A stretch of 64,000 nt of DNA from assembly GCF_017168255.1 (NCBI RefSeq), contig NZ_JABFAP010000001.1:781087-845086 (forward strand), given 5' to 3'. Below the pieces are notes generated by a model, which was given only the letters and a program-made list of their open reading frames with translations, did not search any database and was not told where the DNA came from. The translations under genes were made by a program, and so were the position numbers. Within the stretch, counting starts at the first letter, position 1. The number at the start of each line of letters is the position of its first letter. The stretch comes from Agrococcus sp. KRD186 (GTDB lineage Bacteria > Actinomycetota > Actinomycetes > Actinomycetales > Microbacteriaceae). Below are positions 34,068 to 41,871 of the stretch, one piece after another.

Positions 34068-35012
34068 GTGCGGGTGCGAAGCAGCGGATGGGTCGGGCTG
34101 GCGCTCGTCGTGATGCTGGTGACGGGCGGATGCGTTGGCTCGCCCACGCCGGCACCGTCCGGTAACGACGGGGAGACTGCGGCGCCGAGCGCGACCGCCG
34201 CGTCGGCGGAGCCCGAGGAGCCGGCGGAGCCCGAGCAGCCGGCGGAGCCCGAGGTGCTGATGGAGATCGTGCAGCTGCGCGGCGACGTCGCCTCCGGGCA
34301 CATCGAGCTGCGCGTCACGAATGACTCGGATGCGTCGCTGCGCGTCGTGCGGGCGACGTACGAGTCGAGCAGATGGTCGGCGCCGATGGTGCGCGACGAC
34401 GAGGCCGAGATCGCGCCGGGCCAGCGGCGCAACCTGCGGCTGGAGCTGCCGGAGCCCACGTGCGACTGGCCCGCGCCGATCGAGCACCTGGCGACGCTCG
34501 AATTGGCGGACGGCACGGTGCTGGAGCAGCAGCCGGCCGATCCGCTCGACCAGCTCGAGTGGCTCGGGCAGGAGATCTGCGACCTGCGGCTGTTCGAGCA
34601 GGAGGTCGCGGGGCTCACCTGGCTCGAGCCGAGCATCCCCGCCGACGGCTCCGGGCCGGCGGTGCTGCGGCTGCAGGTCGATCCGGTGCAGGAGCCGAGC
34701 GAGCAGCGCGGCTGGATCGGAGCGGTCACGGCCACCGCGCTGCTCACGCCCGTGGACGCATCCGGAACCAGGGTCGAGGACCTGCCGCTCGACCTGACCA
34801 TCTCGCGGGGCGACCGGCCGACGGTGCTGGAGGTGCCGCTGGAGCCGGGCCGCTGCGACCTGCACGCGATCGCGGAGGACAAGCAGGGCACGATCTTCCG
34901 GCTGCCGAGCATGATGGGCGGCGAGCCCATCGCGCTCGTGCTGGCGTCGCCGGATGCCCAGCGGGAGGCGCTGCTCGACTGGGCGGTCGCGCGCTGCGCC
35001 GCCCAGCCGTAG
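34068..35012 (+). CDS. Lipoprotein with Pro/Glu-rich spacer, unknown function
   Basis: The 314-residue product has a lipoprotein signal peptide (RSSGWVGLALVVMLVTGGC, lipobox VTGGC with the lipidated Cys at about residue 25), then a repetitive acidic spacer built on EPEEPAEPEQPAEPE, then a soluble domain of about 240 residues. Two Cys residues (PTCDWPAP and GQEICDLRLF) could form a disulfide. No family is recognised. The GTG at 34068 is chosen as the first start giving a short basic n-region; a GTG six bases later is in frame. Confidence 0.65.
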   Translation: MRVRSSGWVGLALVVMLVTGGCVGSPTPAPSGNDGETAAPSATAASAEPEEPAEPEQPAEPEVLMEIVQLRGDVASGHIELRVTNDSDASLRVVRATYESSRWSAPMVRDDEAEIAPGQRRNLRLELPEPTCDWPAPIEHLATLELADGTVLEQQPADPLDQLEWLGQEICDLRLFEQEVAGLTWLEPSIPADGSGPAVLRLQVDPVQEPSEQRGWIGAVTATALLTPVDASGTRVEDLPLDLTISRGDRPTVLEVPLEPGRCDLHAIAEDKQGTIFRLPSMMGGEPIALVLASPDAQREALLDWAVARCAAQP

Positions 35013-35028
35013 CGCGAGCGCCGGCCGG

Positions 35029-35841
35029 TCAGCGCGGCGCCGGGCGCACCGTCAGGGTCTGCGCGGCGTGGCCGACGTGCCCGCGCTCGTCATGCAGCGC
35101 GGTGGCGGTGATGCCCTGCCCGGTCGGGCCGAAGGTCACGGTGGTGTCGAAGCCGACCCACTCGCCGACCGGCTGCCGATGCAGGTGGATGGTGAGATCG
35201 AGGTTGGGGAACATCCACTCGCCCGGCTGCTCGCGCACGGCGACGCCGTTCGCGCCGTCGATGAGCCCGATCCAGCGCGCGATGGGCGCGACCGGCTCGC
35301 CCTCGACGAGCGCGTGCTCGGTGCGCTGCCAGGCGCGATTGCGGCCGGGCGCGCGGCCCCCGCACTCGCGGAAATCGACCGAGTGCACGTACCCGCCGCC
35401 CCAGTCGGTGCCGAACTCCGCGCGCTGGGAGTTCTGCGGCGCCGGCAGCGGCGCGGCGGCACCGCCTTCGACCCGCGCGGTCTCGACGGCGACGCTGTGC
35501 CAGGCGCGGGCGACGGCGACGTCGCGGCCGGCGATGGATGCGGTGGCCTCGGTGAGCTCGATCGTGCGGCCCGGGCGGCGGGTCTCGACCCGCACGCTCG
35601 TCTCCTCCAGCGCCAGGAATCCGAGGATGTCGAAGCCCATGCGCGCCAGCAGCAGGGGAGCGGCCTCGCCCGCGTGCCGCTCCATGCGGTGCCGCTCGAT
35701 CGCGTGCGTCAGCAGCCCGCCCAGCGGTGCGAAGTGCATCTCGCCCGGCTGCCAGGCTCCGCTGGCCTGCTCGGTCGGCCGGTAGCGGCCCTCACCCAGC
35801 GCGACGAAGTACGGGGCGGGCGCGGCGGCATCGGCAGACAT
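35029..35841 (-). CDS. Acyl-CoA thioesterase (TesB-like double hotdog)
   Basis: The 270-residue product fits the two-hotdog thioesterase family of actinobacteria: HFAPLGGLLTHAIERH in the first half, LEETSVRVETRRPGRTIELT, ARAWHSVAVETA at the end of repeat one, and LDLTIHLHRQPVGEWVGFDT followed by HDERGHVGHAAQTLTVRP in repeat two. These enzymes cleave acyl-CoA or remove acyl groups from xenobiotics. GGAGGC precedes the ATG. It is the last gene of a three-gene minus-strand run starting at 36798. Confidence 0.82.
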   Translation of the reverse strand: MSADAAAPAPYFVALGEGRYRPTEQASGAWQPGEMHFAPLGGLLTHAIERHRMERHAGEAAPLLLARMGFDILGFLALEETSVRVETRRPGRTIELTEATASIAGRDVAVARAWHSVAVETARVEGGAAAPLPAPQNSQRAEFGTDWGGGYVHSVDFRECGGRAPGRNRAWQRTEHALVEGEPVAPIARWIGLIDGANGVAVREQPGEWMFPNLDLTIHLHRQPVGEWVGFDTTVTFGPTGQGITATALHDERGHVGHAAQTLTVRPAPR

Positions 35842-35870
35842 GCCTCCGATCCTGCCAGTCTCGGCAGCGG

Positions 35871-36398
35871 CTATGCGCCCTGCGGCGGGTGCAGCAGCAG
35901 GTCGGCGAGGTCGTCGAGGTAGCGCTCGAGCCGCACGGGCGCATCGCGGCCCCACCGCGCCCAGGCCTGCCCCTCCGCCACGAACAGCGGCCCGGCGGCG
36001 CCGATGAGCGTCTCGTCGATGGCGATCGGCGCGATGCCATGGTTGACCGTCTCGCCCATCGGGAAGCCGCCGACGATCGCCGCCGCCCGGTACGCCCGGC
36101 GGATCTCGACGGATGCGGTGTGATGCTGCGGGCGGCCGGGCTCGGCCACGCGGGTGGAGATGCCCGTCGCCCAGACCGCACCGTCCCCCTGCAGCAGCAG
36201 GGCACCCATCCGCCATGCTCGGCCGAGCGGGCGCATGGTGGGCCGCCGCTGGATCATGCCCAGCACCGGCTTCGGCTCCTCGTAGCGGGCGAGCGCCTCG
36301 TCGCGAGCGCCGCCGCTGGCGAGTCGCTCGGCGGTCGCGCGCAGGAGCGCCGCGGCATGCTCGATCGCCGCGGCGTCCGCTGATGCTGGCCGACTCAC
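35871..36398 (-). CDS. Hypothetical protein in thioesterase operon
   Basis: The 175-residue soluble protein is not recognised. It reads as an N-terminal helix (AAALLRATAERLASGG) followed by a beta-rich middle (GRAWRMGALLLQGDGAVWATG, HHTASVEIRRAYRAAAIVGG) and an acidic helical tail. It begins with GTG at 36398, two bases before the stop of the upstream lipoprotein gene, and lies 29 bases before the thioesterase, so the three genes are probably one transcript. No signal peptide or membrane segment is seen. Confidence 0.6.
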   Translation of the reverse strand: MSRPASADAAAIEHAAALLRATAERLASGGARDEALARYEEPKPVLGMIQRRPTMRPLGRAWRMGALLLQGDGAVWATGISTRVAEPGRPQHHTASVEIRRAYRAAAIVGGFPMGETVNHGIAPIAIDETLIGAAGPLFVAEGQAWARWGRDAPVRLERYLDDLADLLLHPPQGA

Positions 36399-36399
36399 G

Positions 36400-36798
36400 T
36401 CAGTGCGCGTAGACGTTCTCGGAGATCGCGACCGCGCCCTCCGGCGCGACGCCGTCGTCGGGGATGACCGTGAAGCGGCTGTCGGGTCCGCCCATGGTGA
36501 TCGGCGCGCCGCCGCTGCAGGCCCAGTGGTCGCTGGCACCGTCGGCGTAGACGACCAGGCACAGGCCGCCGCTGGTGCGCATGAGCCAGAGCTGGCTGTC
36601 GTCGTGGGCACCCGCCAGGCGTGCGGACTCCTCGATGAACTCGACGTCCATGGAATCCGGGTAGGTCCACCCGGCCGGCAGCCCGTCGGTCTCCGTCGCC
36701 GCGCGGTCGAGGTCGCTGATGCCGATGCCCCCGGAGCATCCGGTCAGCATGGTCGCGGCGGCCATGGCCAGCAGCGCGGCGAAGGGTGTGCGCAGCAT
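36400..36798 (-). CDS. Small lipoprotein
   Basis: The 132-residue product has a clear lipoprotein signal (LRTPFAALLAMAAATMLTGC, lipobox LTGC) followed by a domain with two Cys (GGLCLVVYADGASDHWACSG), likely a disulfide. The mature part is acidic and ends with VAISENVYAH. I do not recognise the family; a membrane-tethered binding protein is one possibility. It is the first gene of the run that continues with the 36398 gene and the thioesterase. Confidence 0.65.
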   Translation of the reverse strand: MLRTPFAALLAMAAATMLTGCSGGIGISDLDRAATETDGLPAGWTYPDSMDVEFIEESARLAGAHDDSQLWLMRTSGGLCLVVYADGASDHWACSGGAPITMGGPDSRFTVIPDDGVAPEGAVAISENVYAH

Positions 36799-36882
36799 CG
36801 TCGTCCTCGATCCCGTCGGAGTCCTGGCTGCACTCTACGTCGCGGCGGCGCCGGCGCGGAGCGATCGGTGCGGCGGCGCTGC

Positions 36883-38400
36883 TCAGCTGCTGCTGGTCTC
36901 TTCGGGCGGAGCAGGCGTGCTCGGCGGTGCCGGCGGCTCCGCGGTGGGCGCGGGCGGCGGCGCTGTCTCCGTGGGCGCAGGCTCGGGAGGGACGGTCTCG
37001 GCAGGGGGCGTCGCCGCTGGTGCCGTCTCCGCGGGCGCCGTCTCGGCGGGCGCGGTCTCGGTCGGCTCGGGGCTCGGTTCGGTGTCGGTGACGGCCGGCG
37101 TCGTGGTGCCCGTGGTCGAGCTCGGTGTCGGGCTGGGAGGAGCCGAGGTCTCGGTGACGAGGTCGGCGGGTGCCTGCGAGACCTCCGGAACATCGGCCGA
37201 GCCGGGCTGGGGGAGCAGGATGCCCTGCATCGCGAAGACCGCGACGGCGGCGACGATCGAGAGGGCTGCGGTGACGCTGGCGGCGAGCACCCAGCCGCGG
37301 CGCCGAGGGCGGCCGGTCGGCAGGGGGAGCTCCTTGGTGTCGCCGTCGTCATCCTGATCGTCGAGCAGCGGCGCCCCAGCGGCGGGGGAGGCCGGGACGG
37401 CGGCAGTCGCCTCGGGTGCAGCGCCGGCGTCGGCGTCGGCGACGTCGGTGGCCACGAGGCCGGTGGCGGCCGCGCCGGCGCCGGTCGCGCCGAGCGCTGC
37501 GGCTCCGGCGGCCGACGCAGCCGCAGCCGGCTGGTCGCGCGCTGGCACCACCGGCAGCTCCTCCGGGGCTGCCGCGAGCCGCTCGAGCACCGCCTTGGCC
37601 GTGGGGCGCGTGCCGGGATCGCGCGCGGTCATCGCCGTGAGCAGCGACTTCCAGTGATAGCCGATCGCGCCGGGGATCTGTGGGTCGCGGGACTGCCGCG
37701 CGCTCAGCGACTCCATCAGCGGGCCGGGATACTCCCGGTGGCCGGTGATGGCCTCGAGCAGCACGAGGCCGAGCGAGTAGATGTCCGACGCCGGCCCGAC
37801 GCGCCCGCCGGCGGCCTGCTCCGGGCTCAGGTAGGCGGCGGTGCCGAGCACGGTGCCCGTCTCGGTCAGCCGGTCGCCGTCGATGATCGCCGCGATGCCG
37901 AAGTCGGCGAGCTTCGCCGTGAACTCGTGCCCCGGCACCAGCGAGGGCGCCAGCAGGATGTTGGCGGGCTTGATGTCGCGGTGCACGACCCCGTGCGCGT
38001 GCACGACGACGAGCGCCTCGATCATGTCCTGCGCCATGTGCGCGAGGTCGATCGGCGCGATCGGTCCTGCTGCGGCGCGCATGGCGAGGGTCGGGCCGTC
38101 GACGAGCTCCATCACCAGATAGGTCACGGGGCGCGCCTCGAGCACCGCGGTGCCCGCGTCGTACAACGTCACCAGCGCGCGATGGCTCAGGGTGGCGAGC
38201 AGGTCGATCTCCGCGCCGATGCGCCCGAGCTCCACCGGCTCCGCCGAGGTGCGGATGAGCGCCTTGACGGCGACCTCGCGGCCGAGCGTCTCGTCGACGG
38301 CCCGGTGCACGAAGGACATGCCGCCGGCGCCCAGCAGTGAGCCGAGGCGGTATCGGTCGGCGAGCAGCGCTCCGGGCGTGAGCGGATCGACTCCCTGCAC
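36883..38400 (-). CDS. Transmembrane Ser/Thr protein kinase with Pro/Thr/Glu-rich outer tail
   Basis: The 505-residue product has a complete kinase domain: GAGGMSFVHRA glycine loop, Lys46, HRDIKPAN 140-147, DFG 166-168 and SPEQ at 192-195. A low-complexity Ala-rich juxtamembrane stretch (290-345) leads to one membrane helix at about 370-391. The outer part is about 110 residues of Pro/Thr/Glu repeats (TETAPAETAPAETAPAATPP) with no PASTA or other sensor domain. The GTG start has an ideal AGGAGG ribosome site five bases ahead. The cognate phosphatase is not in the window. The tail probably spans or binds the wall; this is inference. Confidence 0.88.
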   Translation of the reverse strand: MQGVDPLTPGALLADRYRLGSLLGAGGMSFVHRAVDETLGREVAVKALIRTSAEPVELGRIGAEIDLLATLSHRALVTLYDAGTAVLEARPVTYLVMELVDGPTLAMRAAAGPIAPIDLAHMAQDMIEALVVVHAHGVVHRDIKPANILLAPSLVPGHEFTAKLADFGIAAIIDGDRLTETGTVLGTAAYLSPEQAAGGRVGPASDIYSLGLVLLEAITGHREYPGPLMESLSARQSRDPQIPGAIGYHWKSLLTAMTARDPGTRPTAKAVLERLAAAPEELPVVPARDQPAAAASAAGAAALGATGAGAAATGLVATDVADADAGAAPEATAAVPASPAAGAPLLDDQDDDGDTKELPLPTGRPRRRGWVLAASVTAALSIVAAVAVFAMQGILLPQPGSADVPEVSQAPADLVTETSAPPSPTPSSTTGTTTPAVTDTEPSPEPTETAPAETAPAETAPAATPPAETVPPEPAPTETAPPPAPTAEPPAPPSTPAPPEETSSS

Positions 38401-38495
38401 GATGTCCTCCTGGTCTTCGGCGCAGCGATGCCGCTGTACCCCAATCGTACCTGCGCGAGCCTGGGCCGCGGCATCGAGTGGCGGCTGCTGGCGGC

Positions 38496-39014
38496 TCAGC
38501 GCGGCGTGGGTACCAGCGCCACCTCGCGCAGCAGGCCGTCGTCGACCTCCACCGTCATCACGGTGCCCACCGGCTGGCGCCGGCGGTCGGTGGGCGACCC
38601 AGGGTTGAGCAGCCGCAGCCCCGACGGGCAGACGCTGTCCCAGGGGATGTGGGAGTGCCCGAACACCAGCACGTCCGCCGGCTGCTCGGACGCCGGCCCG
38701 AAGCGCGCGTCGCACCGTCGCTCGCGCCCTGCCGCGCTGCCGGTCTCGTGCACCACGGCGAAGCGCACGCCCTCGACCTCGACACGCGCCACCTCGCCGA
38801 GGCGCCGCCAGAGCTCCGGGCCGTCGTTGTTGCCCGCGACGCCCACGAGCCGGCGGGCTCGCTGCTCGAGCGCATCCAGCAGCGCCACATCGACCCAGTC
38901 GCCGGCGTGGATGACGAGATCGGCCTCGTCGACCATCCGCCACACCTGCTCCTGCAGCGCCTTCGCACGCACCGGCAGGTGGGTGTCGCTCAGCAGCAGC
39001 ACGCGAGCGCTCAC
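38496..39014 (-). CDS. Metallophosphoesterase (YfcE/MJ0936-like)
   Basis: The 172-residue product carries the calcineurin-like metal motifs in order: LLLSDTHL near residue 7-13, HAGDWVD, GVAGNNDGPE and VFGHSHIPW, the last two being the GNxD/E and GHxH signatures. Such small enzymes hydrolyse phosphodiesters. It begins with a GTG overlapping the RES-domain stop (GTGA), so it is translated as part of an SDR-RES-phosphoesterase operon. The physiological substrate is unknown. Confidence 0.85.
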   Translation of the reverse strand: MSARVLLLSDTHLPVRAKALQEQVWRMVDEADLVIHAGDWVDVALLDALEQRARRLVGVAGNNDGPELWRRLGEVARVEVEGVRFAVVHETGSAAGRERRCDARFGPASEQPADVLVFGHSHIPWDSVCPSGLRLLNPGSPTDRRRQPVGTVMTVEVDDGLLREVALVPTPR

Positions 39015-39520
39015 CCGCGCCCGCCGGCCATCGTCACCATCGGAGCGCCGGGGCGGTTCCAGTCGAACAGCGCCAGGTGCCACAGTCCGGGCCGCTTGCG
39101 CGAGGGGTCGATGAGCCCGCGGGCGCCCAGCTCGATCAGCCGATCGCGCACACCCCACGACGGCGGCTCCGCTCCGGCACGCACCGCCTCCTGCCACGGC
39201 GCGGTCGCATCGGCGAGCTCGATTCCGGCGGCCTCGAGCGCGCCTGCATCCCGCAGATCGACGATGCCCGACGCATCCACGTCGATCTCGACCACCACGA
39301 GCTCGCTGCTGCGGGCATCCGCGTGCGCCTCGAGCGCGGCGGCGACCCCCTCGCGGGAGGCGCTGAGATAGAGCGTCGGCGAGGACGCTCGGGAGTAGCG
39401 GCCCGCGGTTCGCGAGCCCGCGAGCGCCGTGTCGAGATGCCCGGGGTCGATGGCACGGAAGCAACGACCCGTGACGCGCGAGGTGAGCGCGTCGACGCGC
39501 ACGACCGCCGGCCCGGTCAC
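39011..39520 (-). CDS. RES-domain protein (NAD-degrading toxin family)
   Basis: The 169-residue product matches the RES family: TGRCFRAIDPGHLDTALAGS, an AGRYSRASSPTLYLSASREG block with the Arg-Tyr-Ser residues, and a WGVRDRLIELGARGLIDPSR C-terminal segment. Characterised RES toxins of Xre-RES systems degrade NAD. No Xre antitoxin is next to it; its operon partners are an SDR oxidoreductase and a phosphoesterase joined by GTGA overlaps on both sides. It could be a domesticated enzyme acting on NAD or ADP-ribose rather than a toxin. Confidence 0.7.
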   Translation of the reverse strand: MTGPAVVRVDALTSRVTGRCFRAIDPGHLDTALAGSRTAGRYSRASSPTLYLSASREGVAAALEAHADARSSELVVVEIDVDASGIVDLRDAGALEAAGIELADATAPWQEAVRAGAEPPSWGVRDRLIELGARGLIDPSRKRPGLWHLALFDWNRPGAPMVTMAGGRG

Positions 39521-40365
39521 CGCGCGCCGCGCAGCCAGGGCGCGACGCGCGCCTCGCTGCGCTCCCACAGGCGGTCGACGAGCACGTCGGCGTGCACGAG
39601 CGGGTTCGTCTGCGACGCGGATGCGGGGGTGGTCTCGGAGTAGAAGGCGCCGGGCTGCCAGGTGGTGCCGGGCGTGCCGTCGACGAAGTGCCGCAGGTGC
39701 TCGCCGCCCTGCTCGGGGCTGATGAGCATGAGCCGCGCGAGCGGCGTGCGGTAGACGAGGCGCAGAATGCTGGTGGAGCCGGTGGCGAAGCTCGTGCGCA
39801 CGTTGCCGGGGTCGAAGGCGACGGGGCGGATGCCCGTGTCGCCAAAGCGCGCAAGCAGGCCACGGGCGTGCAGGATGTTCGCCAGCTTCGCGTTGCCATA
39901 GGCCCGGTTGGGGCTGTACGAGCGTTTGGCGTCGAGGTCGTCGATGTCGAAGCGGGCGAGCAGCCGGGCGGCGGAGCTCGCCGTGTTGACGACGATGCCC
40001 TCGCCCGACCGCAGCTGTGGCAGCAGCAGCTGGGTCAGCAGGAAGGGCGCCAGGTGGTTGACCTGGAGGGTCAGCTCGTTGCCGTCGGCGGTGACGGTGC
40101 GGGGCCCCAAGAGGCCGCCGGCATTGTTCGCCAGTACGTCGACGCGGTCGGCGGCGCCGCGCAGCTCGTCGGCGAGCCGAGCCACCTCGTCGAGGCTCGC
40201 GTAGTCGGCGACGAAGCGCTCGGCACCCAGCTCGTCGGCGACCGCCGCGGTCTTCTCGGGGGAGCGGCCCACCAGCAGCAGCCGATGCCCCTGCCGGGCC
40301 AGCTGCCGCGCCGCGGCCGCGCCGATGCCGTCGGAGGCGCCGGTGAGCACGATCGTGCGCGTCAC
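39517..40365 (-). CDS. Short-chain dehydrogenase/reductase
   Basis: The 282-residue product is a classical-size SDR: TGASDGIGAAAARQLA (cofactor loop), ANNAGGLLG (structural NNAG), NTASSAARL with the catalytic Ser, and RAYGNAKLANIL with Tyr and Lys. The sequence is nearest to the retinol-dehydrogenase/WWOX-like group, which usually prefers NADP; the substrate is unknown. It starts with a GTG that overlaps the stop of a possible small ORF and ends overlapping the GTG of the RES gene. Confidence 0.9.
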   Translation of the reverse strand: MTRTIVLTGASDGIGAAAARQLARQGHRLLLVGRSPEKTAAVADELGAERFVADYASLDEVARLADELRGAADRVDVLANNAGGLLGPRTVTADGNELTLQVNHLAPFLLTQLLLPQLRSGEGIVVNTASSAARLLARFDIDDLDAKRSYSPNRAYGNAKLANILHARGLLARFGDTGIRPVAFDPGNVRTSFATGSTSILRLVYRTPLARLMLISPEQGGEHLRHFVDGTPGTTWQPGAFYSETTPASASQTNPLVHADVLVDRLWERSEARVAPWLRGAR

Positions 40366-40475
40366 GGGCGCCGCTGCATTCGCTCGTCGCCGTGCGTGTC
40401 GTTGCCGGTCACGCGCGCCATCAGCTGCTGCGGGTCGCGGCGCTCCCTGTGTTCGCCGCTCGGGGTGCCGGTCAT
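40362..40475 (-). CDS. Possible small protein upstream of SDR
   Basis: This is a 37-codon frame starting MTGTPSGEHRERRDPQQLMA, highly charged, with no hydrophobic segment. Its TGA overlaps the GTG start of the SDR gene (GTGA), the same junction type as the next two genes in the operon, which is the main reason to list it. There is no strong ribosome site. It may be a leader peptide that couples translation of the SDR gene, or chance. Confidence 0.3.
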   Translation of the reverse strand: MTGTPSGEHRERRDPQQLMARVTGNDTHGDERMQRRP

Positions 40476-40524
40476 GGCTTCAGCATGGCAGGCGCTCCCT
40501 GGCAGGCAGGGCAGGATGGCTGCC

Positions 40525-41871
40525 ATGGCTGATGAGACGAACGGCGGTATCGCGAGCGCCGAGCACTGGAGCCGCAGCGCGATGTGGTGGCACGTGTATC
40601 CGCTCGGCTTCACGGGCGCTCCGATCCGCGACGCGCACGGCGACGAGGTCGTGCACCGGCTCCCGCGAATCGAGGCATGGCTCGACCACGTGCTCGAGCT
40701 CGGCCTCAACGGCATCGCGCTGGGCCCGATCTTCGCCAGCAGCACGCACGGCTACGACACGGTCGACCACTTCGCGCTCGACCCGCGGCTCGGCGACGAC
40801 GCCGATCTCGACCGGCTGATCGCGGCGGCGCACGAGCGCGGCATCCGCGTGCTGCTCGACGGCGTCTTCAACCACGTGGGGCGCGAGCACCCGGCCTTCG
40901 CCGCCGCGCACGCAGACGCGAACGCCCCCGAGGCCGCGCTGTTCCGGCTCGGCGAGGGCGGCGAGGCCGAGGTCTTCGAGGGCCACGGCGCGCTCGTCGC
41001 GCTCGATCACAGCTCGCCCGCGACGGCGCAGCTGGTCGTCGACGCGATGCGGCACTGGCTCGAGCGCGGCATCGACGGCTGGCGGCTCGATGCCGCCTAC
41101 GCGGTGCCCGCCGAATTCTGGGCCCGCGTGCTGCCGCGGGTGCGCGAGCACCATCCGGACGCCTGGTTCCTCGGCGAGGTCATCCACGGTGACTACGCGG
41201 GCTTCGCCACCGAGTCGACCATCGACAGCCTCACGCAGTACGAGCTGTGGCAGGGCATCTGGCACGCCATCGTCGACCGCAACCTGTTCGAGCTCGAGCA
41301 CGCCATCGGCCGCGGCAACGAGCTGCTGGCCGGCTTCGTGCCGTACACGTTCCTCGGCAACCACGACGTCACCCGCATCGCCTCGGCGGTCGGCAGCGAG
41401 CTCGTGCCGCACGCGCTCGCCGTGCTCTGCACGGTCGCCGGCACGCCGGCGATCTACGCGGGCGACGAGTACGGCTGGCAGGCGGTCAAGGAGGAGCGCG
41501 AGGGCGGCGACGACGCCGTGCGGCCCGAGTTCCCGGCCGAGCCGGTCGCGCCCGACGACATGGACGCATCCGCCCGTCACCTGCTCGACGTGCACCGCGA
41601 GCTGCTGGCGCTGCGCCGGCGCAACCCGTGGCTGACCACCGCGCGCACCGACGTCGTGCACGTCGCGAACACGGCGATGGTGCTGCGCACCGCGACCGGC
41701 GAGGCGGGCGTCATCACCGCGCTCAACCTCGACGACGAGCCCGTGACGATGCCGGCGGCGGATGCGTCGTCGGTCGTCGCGGGGGAGTGCGAGCTGGCAG
41801 ATGGTCGCCTCACGCTGCCGCCGCGCGGCTGGGCGGTGCTCGAGGTGCGCGCACCGGGGAGCAGCGCATGA
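40525..41871 (+). CDS. Alpha-amylase-family glycoside hydrolase (GH13)
   Basis: The 448-residue product is a TIM-barrel GH13 enzyme with all catalytic residues: nucleophile Asp189 in GWRLDAAY, acid/base Glu218 in FLGEVIHGDY, and Asp281 in FLGNHDVTRI. The first conserved region is VLLDGVFNHVG. There is no signal peptide, so it acts in the cytoplasm, probably on maltodextrins, trehalose or sucrose-type alpha-glucosides. The C-terminal 90 residues form a small beta domain. Its stop overlaps the start of the GNAT-nuclease fusion (ATGA). An alternative ATG lies nine bases upstream. Confidence 0.88.
   Translation: MADETNGGIASAEHWSRSAMWWHVYPLGFTGAPIRDAHGDEVVHRLPRIEAWLDHVLELGLNGIALGPIFASSTHGYDTVDHFALDPRLGDDADLDRLIAAAHERGIRVLLDGVFNHVGREHPAFAAAHADANAPEAALFRLGEGGEAEVFEGHGALVALDHSSPATAQLVVDAMRHWLERGIDGWRLDAAYAVPAEFWARVLPRVREHHPDAWFLGEVIHGDYAGFATESTIDSLTQYELWQGIWHAIVDRNLFELEHAIGRGNELLAGFVPYTFLGNHDVTRIASAVGSELVPHALAVLCTVAGTPAIYAGDEYGWQAVKEEREGGDDAVRPEFPAEPVAPDDMDASARHLLDVHRELLALRRRNPWLTTARTDVVHVANTAMVLRTATGEAGVITALNLDDEPVTMPAADASSVVAGECELADGRLTLPPRGWAVLEVRAPGSSA

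Noticed and set aside
36403-38340. Long plus-strand frame opposite the kinase
   Set aside because: It is Arg/Gly/His-rich shadow translation of the Ser/Thr kinase gene, whose motifs and ribosome site are unambiguous.
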